A stretch of DNA of 64,000 nucleotides. Origin: G963668185 sp965237445 (GTDB lineage Bacteria; Chloroflexota; Dehalococcoidia; Lucifugimonadales; G963668185). The translations under genes and the position numbers were made by a program. The DNA lies in the NCBI GenBank assembly GCA_965237445.1, contig OZ250142.1:1984001-2048000 (forward strand), written 5' to 3'. This document shows, piece by piece, positions 16,530-25,069 of this stretch. Below the pieces are notes generated by a model that ran no database searches, was not told the DNA's origin, and saw only the letters and a list, made by a program, of their open reading frames with translations. How positions within the stretch are numbered: the first letter of the stretch is position 1; each line of letters begins with the position of its first letter.

Positions 16530-18719
16530 TTAATGTACACTCAAGCTATTGAACGAATACTCCGCTAGATCTTTTCTCAGGTCAAAGAAGTCTACCGGAA
16601 TCGCATAAGTGACGTTGATGGCTATGTTGTCTTCAGTAATGTGGATGAATCGAAGCACTCGATAGCCGAAAAAAGACATTTCAAGTTTGATACCTGAGAC
16701 TCCTAGTTGTGTTTGCACTGATTCCCGAGTAATGTCCTCGGCGCCGGCAGGGATGAGCACCGCAGTCTCAATTACATCCGCATACTCATCAAGGGTTAAT
16801 TCTCCTATACCTAACGCAAGAACATCTTCCTCAACCACAATGAATTCAATGTTCGACTCAGGATCTAAGGTGTATAAGATTTGACCCTCTGTCTCATCTA
16901 ATTCCAATTCTACCCAAGACTCCGGTGCCTGAATTGAGAAATAACCCAGTGGGTCCTCAAATACCATCATCGTCCCGAGGGGGCTATCTACCAGTTGAGG
17001 CCCAGGTGGCACAACGACAGTTTCGGTACCTTGCCTCGCCCGTTCTACGGAAAGGTAGTAGCCTCCGAAGCCATATTGCATAGACGAAGTAACAGCGATG
17101 AAGAACTCTCCAGTGTTGGGAGCGCGATAGACGAGTTCAGAGTTCGTGCCATACAGCCCTCCTCCGGAGTCATCGTCAAACACGAACTGGTTGTCACGGG
17201 AATTAGGAAAGTCAACGTAAATCAACGAATCTACATTGATGGAATCGGTGGAAATTCTTACAGTTTCATCTTGATTCAGGCGAATTGAATACCAATCCCA
17301 GTCAGAGAAGTGGTCGAGGTTTCCGGCGACAGTCTCGCCCACTGCGATGGTCCGACCGTCGTCAGGATCAATGATCGGCTTGAGTCTCACGCTACTGGAT
17401 AAGTCAAAGCGGGATGAGTCTCCTGATGCCATCTCGACTTGTAAGAAGTGAACACCGTCGGTCAACAGCTCAACTGCCCCGTACTCAATGCCCGTGTAAC
17501 CATCATTAACTTCTAGCAAAGAGCCAAAAGCATCTGACACACGGAACGATCCATCGCCTGATCCTTCTATCTCAACCTCAAGTAAGGTCCCGGCTGTTGC
17601 GTACAAGGCAAATGCGCGCGTGTCCCAGTAGTTCCGTAAATTAATGTCAACTTCAAAGCTGCCACGACCGACCGGCAGCCTACGGTCGCCTAGCTCAGAT
17701 GTGAGCTCGCCTTGGATAAGGTGTTCCACGATGGGCATGATGTCGGCCGATGATGCGGCCAACCCGAAGCCCGCCTCGCTGAAAGAAAATGTGGAGATGC
17801 CTACTACCTCGCCCCTTGAGTTAACCAACGCTCCGCCACTCTGCCCGCCCGCGATGGCGGCGTCGGTCTGGAAATAGGTCATCCCAAGACGCTCCCACTC
17901 TCGAAGGCGAGATAAGATTCCTCGAGTGATCGTTGGCTGCGGAAAAAGGTCTACCTCGGCAGGGTAGCCAACTAATAGCAACTCTGTACCAAGGGCTGCG
18001 TCCTCTCCGTCCTTCAACATTAGCGGCAGGGGCGATACGTCAACTGGCCCCAACACCGCCAAATCAGCCATTGGGTCCCATCCCACCACTGGCACATTCT
18101 CCAACTCTGTTCCATCCGGGAAGACAACCCAGACCGATTCATAGGGCCATACCACATGATAGTTGGTGACAACGTAACCACCTTCTATCAGAACCCCGCT
18201 TCCGGTAGTCGCCCCCGTTTCAATGAATGGCACTGATGCGGAGACTAGCGCGTACACTTCTGCAGGTGACATGTCTACTGTAGCCGCAGGCGTTGGCTCT
18301 GGTGTAGGAGTGGGCGTAGGTTCTACCGGCGGCGTGGGCACCGGTGCCGGTGTGGACATGGGTTCCGCCGTCGGCGTGGGCACCGGTGTCGGTGGGGACG
18401 TGGGTTCCGCCGTCGGCGTGGGCACCGGTGTCGGTGGGGACGTGGGTTCCGCCGTCGGCGTGGGCACCGGTGTCGGTGGGGACGTGGGTTCCGCCGTCGG
18501 CGTGGGCACCTGTGTCGGTGGGGACGCGGGTTCCGCCGTCGGCGTGGGCACCGGTGTCGACGTGGGTTCCGCTATCGGCGTGGGCACTGGTGTCGGTGTG
18601 GACGTGGGTGCTAGCGCTACAGCTGATACAGGCGAGCTTCCTGCAGGGCGGGTTGGATCCTCGGATGATGTAGATTGACCACAGGCAGTCAGTGCCGTGA
18701 CAGTGAACACGAACACCAC
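16530..18719 (-). CDS. Trypsin-like serine protease with tandem-repeat Pro/Thr linker and PPC-like domains
   Basis: 729 residues. The frame has no ATG near its 5' end; the GTG at 18719 precedes a hydrophobic segment ending in a lipobox (VTALTAC), so it is an exported lipoprotein. Residues about 35-150 are a linker of five or so 14-residue repeats (EPTSPPTPVPTPTA). The protease domain follows, with catalytic His in VVTNYHVVWPY, Asp in MADLAVL and Ser in GGQSGGALV (HtrA/trypsin-2 type). The C-terminal half has two beta-sandwich domains like bacterial pre-peptidase domains (RNYWDTRAFALYATAGTLLE, DHFSDWDWYSIRLNQDETVR) and a final PsbP-like domain. The product probably degrades or senses proteins at the cell surface. 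There is no PDZ domain. Confidence 0.85.
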   Translation of the reverse strand: MVFVFTVTALTACGQSTSSEDPTRPAGSSPVSAVALAPTSTPTPVPTPIAEPTSTPVPTPTAEPASPPTQVPTPTAEPTSPPTPVPTPTAEPTSPPTPVPTPTAEPTSPPTPVPTPTAEPMSTPAPVPTPPVEPTPTPTPEPTPAATVDMSPAEVYALVSASVPFIETGATTGSGVLIEGGYVVTNYHVVWPYESVWVVFPDGTELENVPVVGWDPMADLAVLGPVDVSPLPLMLKDGEDAALGTELLLVGYPAEVDLFPQPTITRGILSRLREWERLGMTYFQTDAAIAGGQSGGALVNSRGEVVGISTFSFSEAGFGLAASSADIMPIVEHLIQGELTSELGDRRLPVGRGSFEVDINLRNYWDTRAFALYATAGTLLEVEIEGSGDGSFRVSDAFGSLLEVNDGYTGIEYGAVELLTDGVHFLQVEMASGDSSRFDLSSSVRLKPIIDPDDGRTIAVGETVAGNLDHFSDWDWYSIRLNQDETVRISTDSINVDSLIYVDFPNSRDNQFVFDDDSGGGLYGTNSELVYRAPNTGEFFIAVTSSMQYGFGGYYLSVERARQGTETVVVPPGPQLVDSPLGTMMVFEDPLGYFSIQAPESWVELELDETEGQILYTLDPESNIEFIVVEEDVLALGIGELTLDEYADVIETAVLIPAGAEDITRESVQTQLGVSGIKLEMSFFGYRVLRFIHITEDNIAINVTYAIPVDFFDLRKDLAEYSFNSLSVH
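18339..18600. repeat. 42-bp tandem repeats in the protease linker
   Basis: The unit GGCACCGGTGTCGGTGGGG + ACGTGGGTTCCGCCGTCGGCGTG (42 bp, 14 codons) recurs about five times with few changes. Because 42 is divisible by 3, gain or loss of a unit changes linker length without breaking the frame. This contrasts with the out-of-frame repeat lesion at about 57.69 kb. Confidence 0.85.
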
Positions 18720-18863
18720 GAATAGGAATGAATGCCAAGGGACTTGTAGCCCCTCGCTTGCTGGCTCCTAGCATTTTTCCCCTCGCTTCTTATACCAATT
18801 AGGTGTAATCAGGCCACATACTGTACATCACGGAATGAAATAGGGATGCCCGCACAGGCACAC

Positions 18864-18930
18864 CGTCATTCCCGCGGGGGCGGGAATCCAGAGCGGCGGG
18901 GAATGGGTTCCCGTCTTCACGGGAACGACG
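18864..18930. repeat. REP-like palindromic element
   Basis: The ends CGTCATTCCCG and CGGGAACGACG are near-reverse complements, and the interior has two hairpins (ATTCCCGCGGGGGCGGGAAT and GTTCCCGTCTTCACGGGAAC). This is the common CGTCATTCCCGC family of dispersed palindromes. It sits in the gene-poor stretch 18780-19170 behind the start of the protease gene. Nothing else was found in that stretch. Confidence 0.75.
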
Positions 18931-19174
18931 AATTCACGGCGCAGTCAAAACGAATTGGAATTAGTCTGTCGATAATTGCAAATGCTGGTCAAGAAAGACG
19001 ATACGATCTTTCGATACTAGTCCAAGAATCCCGCGCGTAGGACGTGGCCGAGAGAGTGGCGATTCGGCCAGAGGAGAGAACTTCCTAGACAAGATTACGC
19101 CAAAGCAAAGCAGCCCAGCAGAACATTACCCATGGAGTTGAATTGCCAGCTTGTCGCTTCTGCCAATCGGAGAC

Positions 19175-19812
19175 CTAGGCGGGTTCGCCGGTGTAGAAGG
19201 CGGTTGTGCGGCTTACTGCCGCTGCGGCGGTGTCTGGGTCGATGCCGGCGGTGACGGCGGCCTGGCCCCAAACTCGCTGCTGCCAGTGATGAACGCCTTG
19301 CCGTCGGGTGAAGTGGCAAAGGAGGCTTCGGCAGGCATTGGCTCGTCAGGGTGGGCCAGATGGAGTGCGAGACCCAAGAGGCCCAGATCCCAGCCGACGC
19401 CGAGGCCGACTGCCCCCGGCCCGTAAGTGTCCCAGTGCTCCGACAGGTGCGCGGTGTGCGTGAGAGTAAGACGCGACCGGCCAGCTCCTTCGTCCAAGAC
19501 TCGCACTTCCACCCAGCTAACATCGTCGCCGTACTCCCATGTGAGCGCGAAGCTTGAAAGTGGCTCGCACACGGTGATCGTGCCTCCGGCGTTTCCTTCC
19601 AACTGGTAGCGGCCGCCAAGTGCGAGTTTGCCGGTTACCGGCAGGAACCAACGGGGGATGCGGTCGGCGCTAGTGACAGCGTCCCACAGATCCTCGACGG
19701 TGGTCTGGAAGCTGCGTGAGATGGACACAGCGCTTGCGGGCGAATCGTCGCGTTCCAGATATGCGACTGAGCGGTCTGTTGCGTTCAGGTGGCCGTTGGC
19801 ATCGAATTCCAT
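19175..19812 (-). pseudogene. SRPBCC/AHSA1-family protein with 3' frameshift
   Basis: The ATG at 19812 opens a START/AHSA1-like domain: VSISRSFQTTVEDLWDAVTS, DRIPRWFLPVTGKLALGGRY, SSFALTWEYGDD and RLTLTHTAHLSEHWDTYGPG. The native frame runs to ITGSSEF, then loses register near 19277-19283 and stops at 19213. Reading in another frame restores a typical tail (WGQAAVTAGIDPDTAAAAVS, RTTAFYTGEPA) and a TAG at 19175-19177, so about 35 C-terminal residues are lost or altered. The core fold could survive, so function is uncertain. These proteins bind hydrophobic ligands, and several are uncharacterised toxin-response or polyketide-like proteins. Confidence 0.75.
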
Positions 19813-20133
19813 GAACTATTGCCTGCTCCTTCTTACAGGCTGCCAAACGCATGGGCAGTTTGCACAGGCTTGTCCAGCAACACCCCCTTGCGATTCCAGC
19901 CACAGTTAACCTCATCTACGTCAAGGCCCTACTCCTAGGCACGTGCGACGGGTTAATGACAGCGCCGAACTTCACCCTTCGTCATAACCGTGAAGTGAAT
20001 CGGAGGCGCCGTGCCCAGAGTCAGAATGCGGGAACGAGGCTAACTTCACATCTCCAAGAACTGAGGGCCAACGAACTTAACAGCACGTGACTTCCAATGG
20101 CCATGGCTAACAGGGCTGCCGTTGCTCAGGTAA

Positions 20134-20157
20134 AGTTCAAACTACTAAGTTTGAACT
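20134..20157 (-). terminator. Hairpin 3' of the aquaporin gene
   Basis: A perfect 10-bp inverted repeat AGTTCAAACT / AGTTTGAACT with a 4-nt loop, followed on the minus strand by TTTA. It lies 28 bp beyond the aquaporin stop, the place for a rho-independent terminator, though the stem is A/T-rich. It could also be an operator. The rest of 19813-20184 shows nothing supportable. Confidence 0.45.
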
Positions 20158-20184
20158 CAACATCATGAGATTCGACCTAGTCCT

Positions 20185-20931
20185 TCAGTGACTCCCGCTG
20201 GCTTTCGCATCAACACTTTCCCTGGAAGAACCGGACGTGAAGAGCAACTCATGGACCAACGCAGCGAGCCCGCCGCCAGCGAGCGGGGCAATCCAGTAGA
20301 TCCAGTGGTCGGTCCAGAATCCTGCCGCAACAGCCGGCCCAAAACTTCGGGCCGGATTCACTCCTGCACCTGTAAGCGGAACCGCGACCAAGTGAATGAC
20401 CAAAACGGCAAGGCCAATTGGAATTGGGGCGAGAGCGCCGGCGGAACTACTTCGCATTGCAGTGGCAAACACAACGAACACGAGCATGAATGTCATCACG
20501 AGCTCCAAGGTGAAACCCATGCCCACGGTCACGTCAGGGCCAAGCCCGTGCGAGCCCAAGTTGCCTTGCGCCGCGTCCGGAACAACGTATAAGAGCAACA
20601 AAGCCGCGATGACTGCTCCCACCAACTGGCCAACGACATACATGGCCCCTTTGACGGGACCCATCTTGCCGGTCAAGACAGCCGCGAACGTGACAGCCGG
20701 GTTCAAGTGGCCACCAGAGATTCGTGCAGTCGCGAAGACCAGAAGCGTTATGGCGACGCCATGACCCATCGCAATTGCTACAAGCCGGGCGGAGCCGGTG
20801 CCACCATCGGAAACTATGCCACTTGCGATCACTGAGCCTGCGCCCACAAACACGAAGAGACCCGTTGCGATTGTCTCCGCAAGGACAGGTTGCAAAGACT
20901 CCATCGAGAGTATTTTACTAAGCGCCTGCAT
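20185..20931 (-). CDS. aqpZ: Aquaporin (MIP family, AqpZ-like)
   Basis: 248 residues with six membrane helices and both pore motifs, SGGHLNPAVT and GAGVNPARSF. The selectivity positions match water-specific AqpZ: Phe in the first helix region, His in VIHLVAVPLT, Thr before the second motif and Arg in NPARS. Glycerol facilitators have Gly/Phe or similar at these positions, so water rather than glycerol is the likely permeant. Family-typical length. The gene is monocistronic, with a hairpin just downstream. ATG at 20931; a second in-frame Met nine residues on could also be the start. Confidence 0.92.
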   Translation of the reverse strand: MQALSKILSMESLQPVLAETIATGLFVFVGAGSVIASGIVSDGGTGSARLVAIAMGHGVAITLLVFATARISGGHLNPAVTFAAVLTGKMGPVKGAMYVVGQLVGAVIAALLLLYVVPDAAQGNLGSHGLGPDVTVGMGFTLELVMTFMLVFVVFATAMRSSSAGALAPIPIGLAVLVIHLVAVPLTGAGVNPARSFGPAVAAGFWTDHWIYWIAPLAGGGLAALVHELLFTSGSSRESVDAKASGSH

Positions 20932-21146
20932 GATCTTCAGGCTAAGTCAAACGTAGGCACTTGGCCATGATTTCGCTGTCGCGAGGCTCGAAGGACGGTC
21001 TCGGGCAATGCACCGCCCAAGGGATTCCGGGACGTTACCCAGTGGCCTGGCACTATGGGCCTGCATGCCTGCGAGCCCTAGATGGAGCCAGGCAATAACG
21101 ATTTGCCCCGCCTCACCGCTCGAAGGGAGTTTGTATGAGTATCAGA

Positions 21147-22472
21147 TCAGCGGTCTAGCGAGCCATACTCTGCGTTAAGTGCGGCCCTCCCTACTCCCAC
21201 GTACTCGAACCCCAGTCCACGCATCGCGCAGGCATCGAGGGCGTTTCTCCCGTCGAACAGGAACCGGGGGGGCTGCATGTTGGAGGCGAGGCGGGCCCAG
21301 CCGGCATCTACGAACTGCGGCCATTCGGTCATCAGCACCGCGGCCCGCGCGCCGCCGGCGGCGTCTTCCGGGGAGTCAGCGATGCGAACTTCGGGCGGCA
21401 GCATTGAGCGAGCAGACTCGTTAGCCTGTGGATCGTACGCGGTTACAGCGACGCCCTCCTCGACCAGAGCGTTGATAAGCGCAATTGATGGCGCGCCTCG
21501 AACGTCGTCCGTCTCCGGCTTGAACGCCAAGCCGAGGACGCACACGGGAAGCCCGGCCAGAGCGCCGTTGAACCGGTCACGGATCGCCTGGAGAGGCAGT
21601 ATCTGCTGGCGATTGTTGACGTTGATGACTGACCGGAGCAGGTCGAGGTTCAGACCGCACGTGAGCGCGAGGTAATCGAGGGCCCGCACGTCCTTCGGGA
21701 AGCAGGACCCGCCGTAGCCGACGCCTGCGTGGATGCGCGCGCCGGTGCGCTCATCCATTGCCATACCAAGGCTGACATCGTCTATCGACGCGCCAACCCG
21801 TTCGCAAAGCTGAGCGATCTCGTTGATGAAGGAGATCCGGGTTGCCAGAAAGGCGTTGCTAGCGTACTTGACCATCTCGGCGCTCGTTACGTCCGTGATC
21901 ATGCGTGGCGCGTCTATTCCCGCGTGCATTTGCTCGACGATATCCACAGCACGGTCATCACCCTGCTCTATACCGATGACTATGCGGTCCGGCGAGTCCC
22001 AGTCGGCTAGCGCGCGGCCCTCGCGCAGGAACTCGGGGTTCGACGCGTAGAGTATCCCCTGCTCCCGCAGACCCCCCTCCATCAGCTTGCGTCCGGTGCC
22101 AGGAGGCACCGTGCTCTTCATGACCACAACGAGCCCACTCGAAGGCTTCGAGCATAGCCAATCAACAGCAGCCCTTACCTGCCCAAGGTCGGCGCCGCCT
22201 GTCGCGGACGGAGGAGTGCCGGTGGCGATGACGGCGACTTCTCCCAACGGCTCATCCACATCGTCACGGTGGAGAAACCGCAGGTTGCCCGCTCGGACGC
22301 CGGACGAGAGGCGCTGGTCGAGGCCGGGCTCGTACATTGGGGCACTGCCGGCACGCAGGGACTCCAGCCTGCGGCGATCTATGTCTACGCCAAGCACTTC
22401 GTGGCCCGCAGCCGCAAGCCCTGAGGCCGCAACGGCACCAACGTAACCGAGACCTACAACCGTTATCTTCAA
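21147..22472 (-). CDS. ugd: UDP-glucose/GDP-mannose dehydrogenase family protein
   Basis: About 441 residues. The N-terminal NAD-binding motif VVGLGYVGAVAASGLAAAGH, the middle region SAEMVKYASNAFLATRISF with conserved Lys/Asn, and the catalytic-cysteine motif GYGGSCFPKD are all present, and the C-terminal UDP-binding domain (CVLGLAFKPETDDVRGAPS) is complete. The TTG at 22472 is preferred over a GTG at 22508 because TGGAGA precedes it and the protein then begins at the Rossmann strand. The enzyme oxidises UDP-glucose twice to UDP-glucuronate, feeding envelope or exopolysaccharide synthesis. No polysaccharide cluster is adjacent. Divergent from moxR across a 343-bp gap that contains no gene. 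Confidence 0.93.
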   Translation of the reverse strand: MKITVVGLGYVGAVAASGLAAAGHEVLGVDIDRRRLESLRAGSAPMYEPGLDQRLSSGVRAGNLRFLHRDDVDEPLGEVAVIATGTPPSATGGADLGQVRAAVDWLCSKPSSGLVVVMKSTVPPGTGRKLMEGGLREQGILYASNPEFLREGRALADWDSPDRIVIGIEQGDDRAVDIVEQMHAGIDAPRMITDVTSAEMVKYASNAFLATRISFINEIAQLCERVGASIDDVSLGMAMDERTGARIHAGVGYGGSCFPKDVRALDYLALTCGLNLDLLRSVINVNNRQQILPLQAIRDRFNGALAGLPVCVLGLAFKPETDDVRGAPSIALINALVEEGVAVTAYDPQANESARSMLPPEVRIADSPEDAAGGARAAVLMTEWPQFVDAGWARLASNMQPPRFLFDGRNALDACAMRGLGFEYVGVGRAALNAEYGSLDR

Positions 22473-22815
22473 TGCAGTTCTCCAAACTCCCAAGGGGCCA
22501 AGGCGCACATTGCACGACGCACTCTCAGCGGCCCACTACCAATGAGCATTTTACCGGCAGGCCAAGGCTCGCGCAGGCGGGACGCATTCAGAGCAGGCAC
22601 TCAATTGGACTTACACATGCCGCTAACCTAAAATACGTCAGCGAGCCAGACAGTCACCAGCACAGTCCACATAAGTCCGCCAACGGCGCCCGAGTTGATC
22701 GGGTGTTTTTCTTAAAGCGATTACCTCGGGGCGGCGACACAGCCGCGACGACGTTCCGGCGCCGGGGTGGTTCAGTGGCAGTAGCATCGGCGCGGCGGCC
22801 GTACAGGAGGTCCAC

Positions 22816-23796
22816 TTGCAAGAGCCGCAGGAACTGACCCGGGCCAGGGAAACGGCCCACCGAATCCTTGAGAACTGCAAAGAGGTAATCGTAGGGAAAG
22901 ACGGCGCGATCGAGCTGGCCGTCATCACACTGATAGCCCGAGGCCATGCTCTTGTGGAAGACGTGCCAGGGGTTGGGAAGACCATGCTGGCGCGGAGCAT
23001 TGCCAGGTCGGCAGGCAGTTCGTTCAAGCGCATCCAGTTCACGCCCGACCTACTTCCGTCGGACGTAACGGGCGTCTCGATCTACAACCAGAAGACGGGC
23101 GACTTCGAGTTCAAGGAGGGGCCAATCCTGGCCCAGTTCGTGCTCACCGACGAGATTAACCGCGCTACGCCCAAGACGCAGTCGTCCCTGCTGGAGGCCA
23201 TGGAGGAGCTCCAGGTTACCGTTGAGGGCGTGACACATCCGGTGCCCCATCCATTCATGGTGATGGCAACGCAGAACCCCATCGAGTACGAGGGCACGTT
23301 TCCTCTGCCGGAAGCCCAGCTCGACAGGTTCCTGCTGAGGATCACGCTTGGCTACCCGAACGAGGACGAGGAACTGTCAATCGTCGACCAGCAGCAACTC
23401 AGTCATCCAATAGAGTCACTCGAGGCGGTGGCTTGTCCGGAAGAGATCTCCGAACTCCAGAAGGTCGCACGGGAAATTTACGTTGACGACCTGATCAAGA
23501 GATACGTGATCTCCATCATCAACCGGACGAGGGAGCACGCGGACATAGCCCTTGGAAGCTCTCCCAGGGGCACGCTTGCGCTGGTCCGCGGTGCGCAGGG
23601 AATGGCATTGATCAGAGGGCGCGATTACGCGCTGCCGGATGACGTCAAGGAACTGGCGATACCGATGATCGGGCACAGGATCATCGTTTCCGCGTCCGCG
23701 AGGATGCGGGGCCTCGAGGGTTCCGATTTGGTGGAAGAGATCGTGAACGAAGTCCCGGTACCGGGGGCAGGAGGCAGAGGCTGGCTGCGTGCGTGA
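22816..23796 (+). CDS. moxR: MoxR-type AAA+ ATPase
   Basis: 326 residues, starting at TTG with a perfect AGGAGG 5 nt upstream (22805-22810). Walker A DVPGVGKTMLARS, Walker B DEINRATPKTQSSLLEAMEE and the sensor segment MATQNPIEYEGTFPLPEAQL DRF are intact, as is the C-terminal lid. MoxR ATPases act as chaperones or activators, usually with DUF58/VWA partners. Here the stop overlaps the next start (23789-23796), and a DUF58 protein and a membrane transglutaminase-like protein follow, the classic moxR-DUF58-TgpA arrangement. Confidence 0.95.
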   Translation: MQEPQELTRARETAHRILENCKEVIVGKDGAIELAVITLIARGHALVEDVPGVGKTMLARSIARSAGSSFKRIQFTPDLLPSDVTGVSIYNQKTGDFEFKEGPILAQFVLTDEINRATPKTQSSLLEAMEELQVTVEGVTHPVPHPFMVMATQNPIEYEGTFPLPEAQLDRFLLRITLGYPNEDEELSIVDQQQLSHPIESLEAVACPEEISELQKVAREIYVDDLIKRYVISIINRTREHADIALGSSPRGTLALVRGAQGMALIRGRDYALPDDVKELAIPMIGHRIIVSASARMRGLEGSDLVEEIVNEVPVPGAGGRGWLRA

Positions 23797-25069
23797 AATT
23801 GTTGGAAGGCTGCGCCGCCTAGTCACAAAGCGCTTCTACCTAGTGGCGTGCTTAGGAGCGGTCTGCCTCATAACGGCGTCCGCCACGGGATTCGACCTCT
23901 TCCAGAGGCTTGTGTACATCCTGGCTTTGGCGGTGCTGTTCAGCTTCTGGCTGAACTGGATGACCCTGCGGGACCTGACTGTGACTGTAGACAGGCGAAC
24001 ACGCAGAGCGCGGGTTGGAGACACGGTTGAGGAGAGGATCACGGTCCGAAACTCGGGCAACCTTCCGAAGGGCATCTTGGAGGTGAGGGACCTGACAGAC
24101 ATGCCCGGCTTCGAGGGCGGCGCGGCTGTCGGTGTGCCCGGAGGCGGTTTCAGGTCATGGCTGGTGCAGGCTCCCGCTCGAAAGAGAGGCATGTACACGC
24201 TTGGACCCGTGGAAGTAGCCAACTCGGACCCATTCGGCCTGTTCCAAAGGAAGCGAGAGTCAGGCAATACCGCTCCACTGACCGTTTATCCGCGAGTCTT
24301 CAGGCTGCCGACGTTCGTGCTGCCGCCTGCGGACCTTACCGGTGAGCACTCGCTGCAGAGGCGGACTCACGATCTGACGCCTCATGCGTCTTCGGTGAGA
24401 GACTACGCCTTCGGAGACAGCCTGAGCAAAATCCACTGGAACAGCACGGCGCGGCTTGGCAGGCTGATGTCCAAGGAGTTCGACCTGGGCAGGGCCAGTG
24501 ACGTGTGGGTCGTGCTCGATCTCCAAAGAGACGTGCAGGCCGGCGAACTAGAAGAGAGTACGGACGAGTATGCGGTGACGGCCGCAGCCTCGGTGGCCCA
24601 GAAGTACCTTGACTCAGAGCTGCCCGTGGGCCTGATCGCGCACGGAGACCGCAGCTACAACCTGTCGGCGGAGACTGGGCAGGGCCAAATGGACCGTCTT
24701 ATGGACATGCTGGCGATGTGCCAAGCGGAGGGAGAAGTGCCGCTCTCTGAGGCGCTGGCAAGAGACGAAGGCCTCTGGAGCCACTTCACATCGCTAGTAG
24801 TCGTAACGTCTTCACACCTGACCGAATGGGTAATCGCCCTGCGCGAGTTGTCGAAGCGCAGGGTGCGGGTGGCCGTGATCTATGTGGATAGCCGCAGCTT
24901 TGGCGGTTACTTCGATACGGACCCCGTGCTGGAAGCCCTGGAACTCGAGGGTGTCGTTACGTACCTCGTTCGCAAAGGGGACCACATGCCCACTTCGCTC
25001 AGCAACGCGTACTCGGCGTCGACACTTGCGTCGAGGGAGAATGCCGAGCACGTGGGACAGGCGCGATGA
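23789..25069 (+). CDS. DUF58 domain protein
   Basis: 426 residues from a GTG overlapping the moxR end by 8 nt. Two adjacent hydrophobic helices (YLVACLGAVCLITASATGFD, LVYILALAVLFSFWLNWMT) anchor the N-terminus. A beta-rich region resembles the extracytoplasmic part of the family. The DUF58 hallmark SLSKIHWNSTARLGRLMSKEF lies at about residues 210-235, followed by a VWA-like segment VWVVLDLQRD with the first Asp of a degraded MIDAS. Function is unknown in detail. Members partner MoxR ATPases in assembly or stress at the envelope. Overlap with the next gene (ATGA) indicates translational coupling. Confidence 0.92.
   Translation: MREIVGRLRRLVTKRFYLVACLGAVCLITASATGFDLFQRLVYILALAVLFSFWLNWMTLRDLTVTVDRRTRRARVGDTVEERITVRNSGNLPKGILEVRDLTDMPGFEGGAAVGVPGGGFRSWLVQAPARKRGMYTLGPVEVANSDPFGLFQRKRESGNTAPLTVYPRVFRLPTFVLPPADLTGEHSLQRRTHDLTPHASSVRDYAFGDSLSKIHWNSTARLGRLMSKEFDLGRASDVWVVLDLQRDVQAGELEESTDEYAVTAAASVAQKYLDSELPVGLIAHGDRSYNLSAETGQGQMDRLMDMLAMCQAEGEVPLSEALARDEGLWSHFTSLVVVTSSHLTEWVIALRELSKRRVRVAVIYVDSRSFGGYFDTDPVLEALELEGVVTYLVRKGDHMPTSLSNAYSASTLASRENAEHVGQAR

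Noticed and set aside
18339..18600. Tandem repeats as a CRISPR array
   Set aside because: The units are contiguous without unique spacers and encode a Pro/Thr linker in frame with the protease. The same applies to 55279-55480 and 57540-57830.
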